Below are positions 62,556 through 64,000 of a DNA stretch of 64,000 nucleotides, one piece after another; the stretch's first letter is position 1, and every line of letters begins with the position of its first letter. A program made the position numbers and the translations under genes. The stretch covers positions 248,001 to 312,000 of the forward strand of contig NZ_JAANOP010000002.1 in the NCBI RefSeq assembly GCF_011250515.1, read 5' to 3'. The stretch comes from Aquirufa ecclesiirivi. Its GTDB lineage: Bacteria; Bacteroidota; Bacteroidia; Cytophagales; Spirosomataceae. The notes beneath the pieces were generated by a model. That model saw nothing but the letters and a program-made list of their open reading frames with translations, was not told the origin of the DNA and searched no databases.

Positions 62556-63173
62556 ATGAAAATTCTTGCAGCACATGTTGAGAAAAAATTCCGTCAAGAA
62601 TGGGTCGTTCGCTCCTTTTCCTATGAATTTAAATCTGGCCAATCCTATGCCTTAACAGGACCCAATGGATCCGGAAAGTCAACCTTACTGCGTATATTAG
62701 CCCAATACTCTCTACCTACTAAAGGTAATGTTAACTTCCTTCTAGAAGACCATTCGAGTATAGATTCAGATCAATGTCATTCCTTAGTGGCTTATGCAGC
62801 TCCGTATGTTGAATTAATTGAGGAATTTACGTTAGTAGAATTATTGAGCTTCCTGATTCAATTAAAGGCATTACCTGCCCAACTTAGCCTAGAATCCTTT
62901 CAAAAATATATTGAATTACAACCTGACAAAAATAAATTCATAAAGAATTATTCGTCAGGCATGCGACAAAAAATCAAGTTGGGAATTGCACTATTAGCCA
63001 ATAAGCCATTTTTGTTTTTCGACGAACCCACGACCAATTTAGATGAAAAAGCTAAAAACTGGTTTTATCAGAAAATCAAGGAACAAAATAACAGCTTGAT
63101 CATTATAGCTTCAAATGAAGCTTCTGAGATTAATTTATGTCAACATCGAATATCGATCCTAGACTTTAAATAA
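62556..63173 (+). CDS. ABC transporter ATP-binding protein
   Basis: A 205-residue single ABC ATPase domain. The Walker A is LTGPNGSGKSTLLRI (about 33-47), the signature NYSSGMRQKIKLGIALLA (about 132-149) and the Walker B PFLFFDEPTTNLDE (about 153-166). It has no membrane domain and must pair with a permease. The compact size and short signature resemble CcmA/bacitracin-type exporters' ATPases. It starts 11 bases after lpxA and may share its transcript. The adjacent GldF permease is on the opposite strand and convergent, so a partnership is possible but not indicated by operon structure. The usual gliding ATPase GldA is longer. Confidence 0.88.
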   Translation: MKILAAHVEKKFRQEWVVRSFSYEFKSGQSYALTGPNGSGKSTLLRILAQYSLPTKGNVNFLLEDHSSIDSDQCHSLVAYAAPYVELIEEFTLVELLSFLIQLKALPAQLSLESFQKYIELQPDKNKFIKNYSSGMRQKIKLGIALLANKPFLFFDEPTTNLDEKAKNWFYQKIKEQNNSLIIIASNEASEINLCQHRISILDFK

Positions 63174-63884
63174 ATTCCCTTTCAATCGAAATAAAAGTAG
63201 TCCAACTACCACAAGATTGAATCCTAGAAAATAAGCCACATCAGCTAATCCTAAAACGCCTTTGGATATATTTCGATAGTGGAAATTTAGGCTATATAAG
63301 TCAACATCTAGACTCGCAAAATAGGGAATTAAAGCCAACTCTTGTGGTCCTTGCCAAAATATAAAATTGAATGCTACTCCTAGTACAAAAGCCAATGCTT
63401 GCTTATTCGTTAAAGAAGAAGCCAAGGCACTTAAACACACAAAGGCCAAGCCCAATAAACATATTGAAATATAGCCCCCTAGAATCAATGTTGAATCATA
63501 ATTACCAACTGGACTTCCTAAATTACTCAAAGAGTAAACAAAAAAGAGCGTGGGAACGAGTGAAGTAAGCACTACGGCAAATGTCCCTATAATCTTTCCT
63601 AGAAGTATATCCCAATCTGATAAAGGTAGAGACCGTAGCAAATCATATGTTTTCAAAGCATATTCCTCCGAAAACAAACGCATGCTCAATGCTGGAATAA
63701 AGAACAAGAAAAACCAAGGAGCTAATTCAAAAAAAACACTCAATTCAGCAAAACCAAAGTCCAATACATTTCCTTCAAATACCCAGGTATATAAACCCGT
63801 AAGCATGTAAAATGCTAACATGAGACCTAGGCCAATAAATGAACTGAAAAAGGACTGGTATTCTTTTTGAACTATTGCCCACAT
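63159..63884 (-). CDS. gldF: Gliding motility-associated ABC transporter permease GldF
   Basis: A 241-residue membrane protein with six helices that matches GldF, the permease of the GldA-GldF-GldG transporter needed for gliding in some Bacteroidota. The family opening is MWAIVQKEYQSFFSSFIGLGLML, followed by FGFAELSVFFELAPWFFLFFIPALSMRLFSEEYALKTYDLLRSLPLSDWDILLGKIIG (about 43-101) and SNLGSPVGNYDSTLILGGYI (about 119-138). In known genomes gldG follows gldF on the same strand. Here the downstream side holds the convergent ABC ATPase gene, overlapping by 15 bases, and gldG is not in the window. Confidence 0.88.
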   Translation of the reverse strand: MWAIVQKEYQSFFSSFIGLGLMLAFYMLTGLYTWVFEGNVLDFGFAELSVFFELAPWFFLFFIPALSMRLFSEEYALKTYDLLRSLPLSDWDILLGKIIGTFAVVLTSLVPTLFFVYSLSNLGSPVGNYDSTLILGGYISICLLGLAFVCLSALASSLTNKQALAFVLGVAFNFIFWQGPQELALIPYFASLDVDLYSLNFHYRNISKGVLGLADVAYFLGFNLVVVGLLLFRLKGNLFKV

Positions 63885-63889
63885 ATCAT

Positions 63890-64000
63890 TTACTCAAAAA
63901 ATGGTTTTTCTTTCTTTAAAACAGCAGAAACAATTAAGCCCAATAAAAATAAGAATAATGTAGACATCAGCACGATTAGGACAAATTGAACACCTGGACC
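63890..64000 (-). CDS. Membrane protein, C-terminal fragment
   Basis: The frame is open from the window edge to a TAA at 63890, six bases before the gldF start on the same strand. The 36 visible residues are one hydrophobic helix (QFVLIVLMSTLFLFLLGLIV) and a basic tail (KKEKPFFE). The identity cannot be told. It is likely co-transcribed with gldF. Confidence 0.5.
   Translation of the reverse strand, partial: GPGVQFVLIVLMSTLFLFLLGLIVSAVLKKEKPFFE

Noticed and set aside
1-64000. Mobile or defence island
   Set aside because: No integrase, transposase, phage, restriction, toxin-antitoxin or retron signatures were seen, and base composition looks even across the window.

Overview
The window is low-GC chromosomal DNA from a member of the Bacteroidota, most likely the Cytophagales (a Spirosomataceae-like, Aquirufa/Arcicella-type organism; that level is inference). 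The markers are a SusC/SusD pair, a fused LpxC-FabZ, a type IX secretion 'plug' protein, a GldF homologue, a PUR-like DUF3276 protein, an S16 with a long acidic tail, and promoters of the Bacteroidota type (TTTG at -33, TAnnTTTG at -7) in place of -35/-10 boxes and strong Shine-Dalgarno sites. Almost everything is chromosomal housekeeping or ordinary metabolism. I see no integrase, transposase, phage gene, CRISPR array, toxin-antitoxin pair or restriction system.

Layout. 1-6.6 kb: the tail of a family 2 glycosyltransferase, hldD (LPS heptose), a COG0720 pterin synthase with lpxB, then a reverse block of acyltransferase, HAD phosphatase, accA and a beta-CASP nuclease. 6.6-13.3 kb: a nutrient-uptake locus (ECF sigma factor, a 64-residue ORF, SusC, SusD, a DUF6807/PmoA-like protein). 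13.4-16.8 kb: a divergent amino-acid permease behind a tandem LacI-type operator, an exported esterase and an EamA exporter. 16.8-19.2 kb: rpsP, rimM, trmD and RNase P RNA. 19.2-25.6 kb: clpC and a coupled operon fabG - VWA membrane protein - DUF4403 lipoprotein. 25.7-31.3 kb: WbqC, an LpxL-like acyltransferase and a reverse operon (Ldh oxidoreductase, mltG, thioesterase, BrkB, YciO-type protein). 31.4-46.5 kb: an FMN glutamate-synthase-like protein, ABC-F, T9SS plug, ychF, DUF3276, rlpA, DUF58, a thioredoxin-fold protein, two YdcF/DUF218 proteins, pfkA, an M42 and an S9 peptidase. 46.5-51.2 kb: leuCDAB. 51.3-57.2 kb: rhaT with its GntR regulator, a PQQ dehydrogenase with an internal cytochrome c domain, an alditol-oxidase-like flavoprotein and a CAT-anticodon tRNA. 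57.3-64 kb: DUF1003, an HD hydrolase, lpxD, lpxC-fabZ, lpxA, an ABC ATPase, gldF and a truncated membrane protein.

How the genes work together. Lipid A and outer-membrane assembly is the strongest theme: hldD, lpxB, lpxD, lpxC/fabZ, lpxA, an LpxL-like acyltransferase, accA and fabG are all present. Leucine synthesis is complete in leuCDAB apart from the final transaminase. Carbohydrate or other nutrient uptake is served by SusCD and RhaT.

The most useful leads are regulatory: a perfect tandem operator, terminators placed directly against the next start codon, a heptanucleotide repeat between two convergent genes, and a strong tendency for convergent genes to overlap at their stop codons. No convincing new multi-gene system was found.
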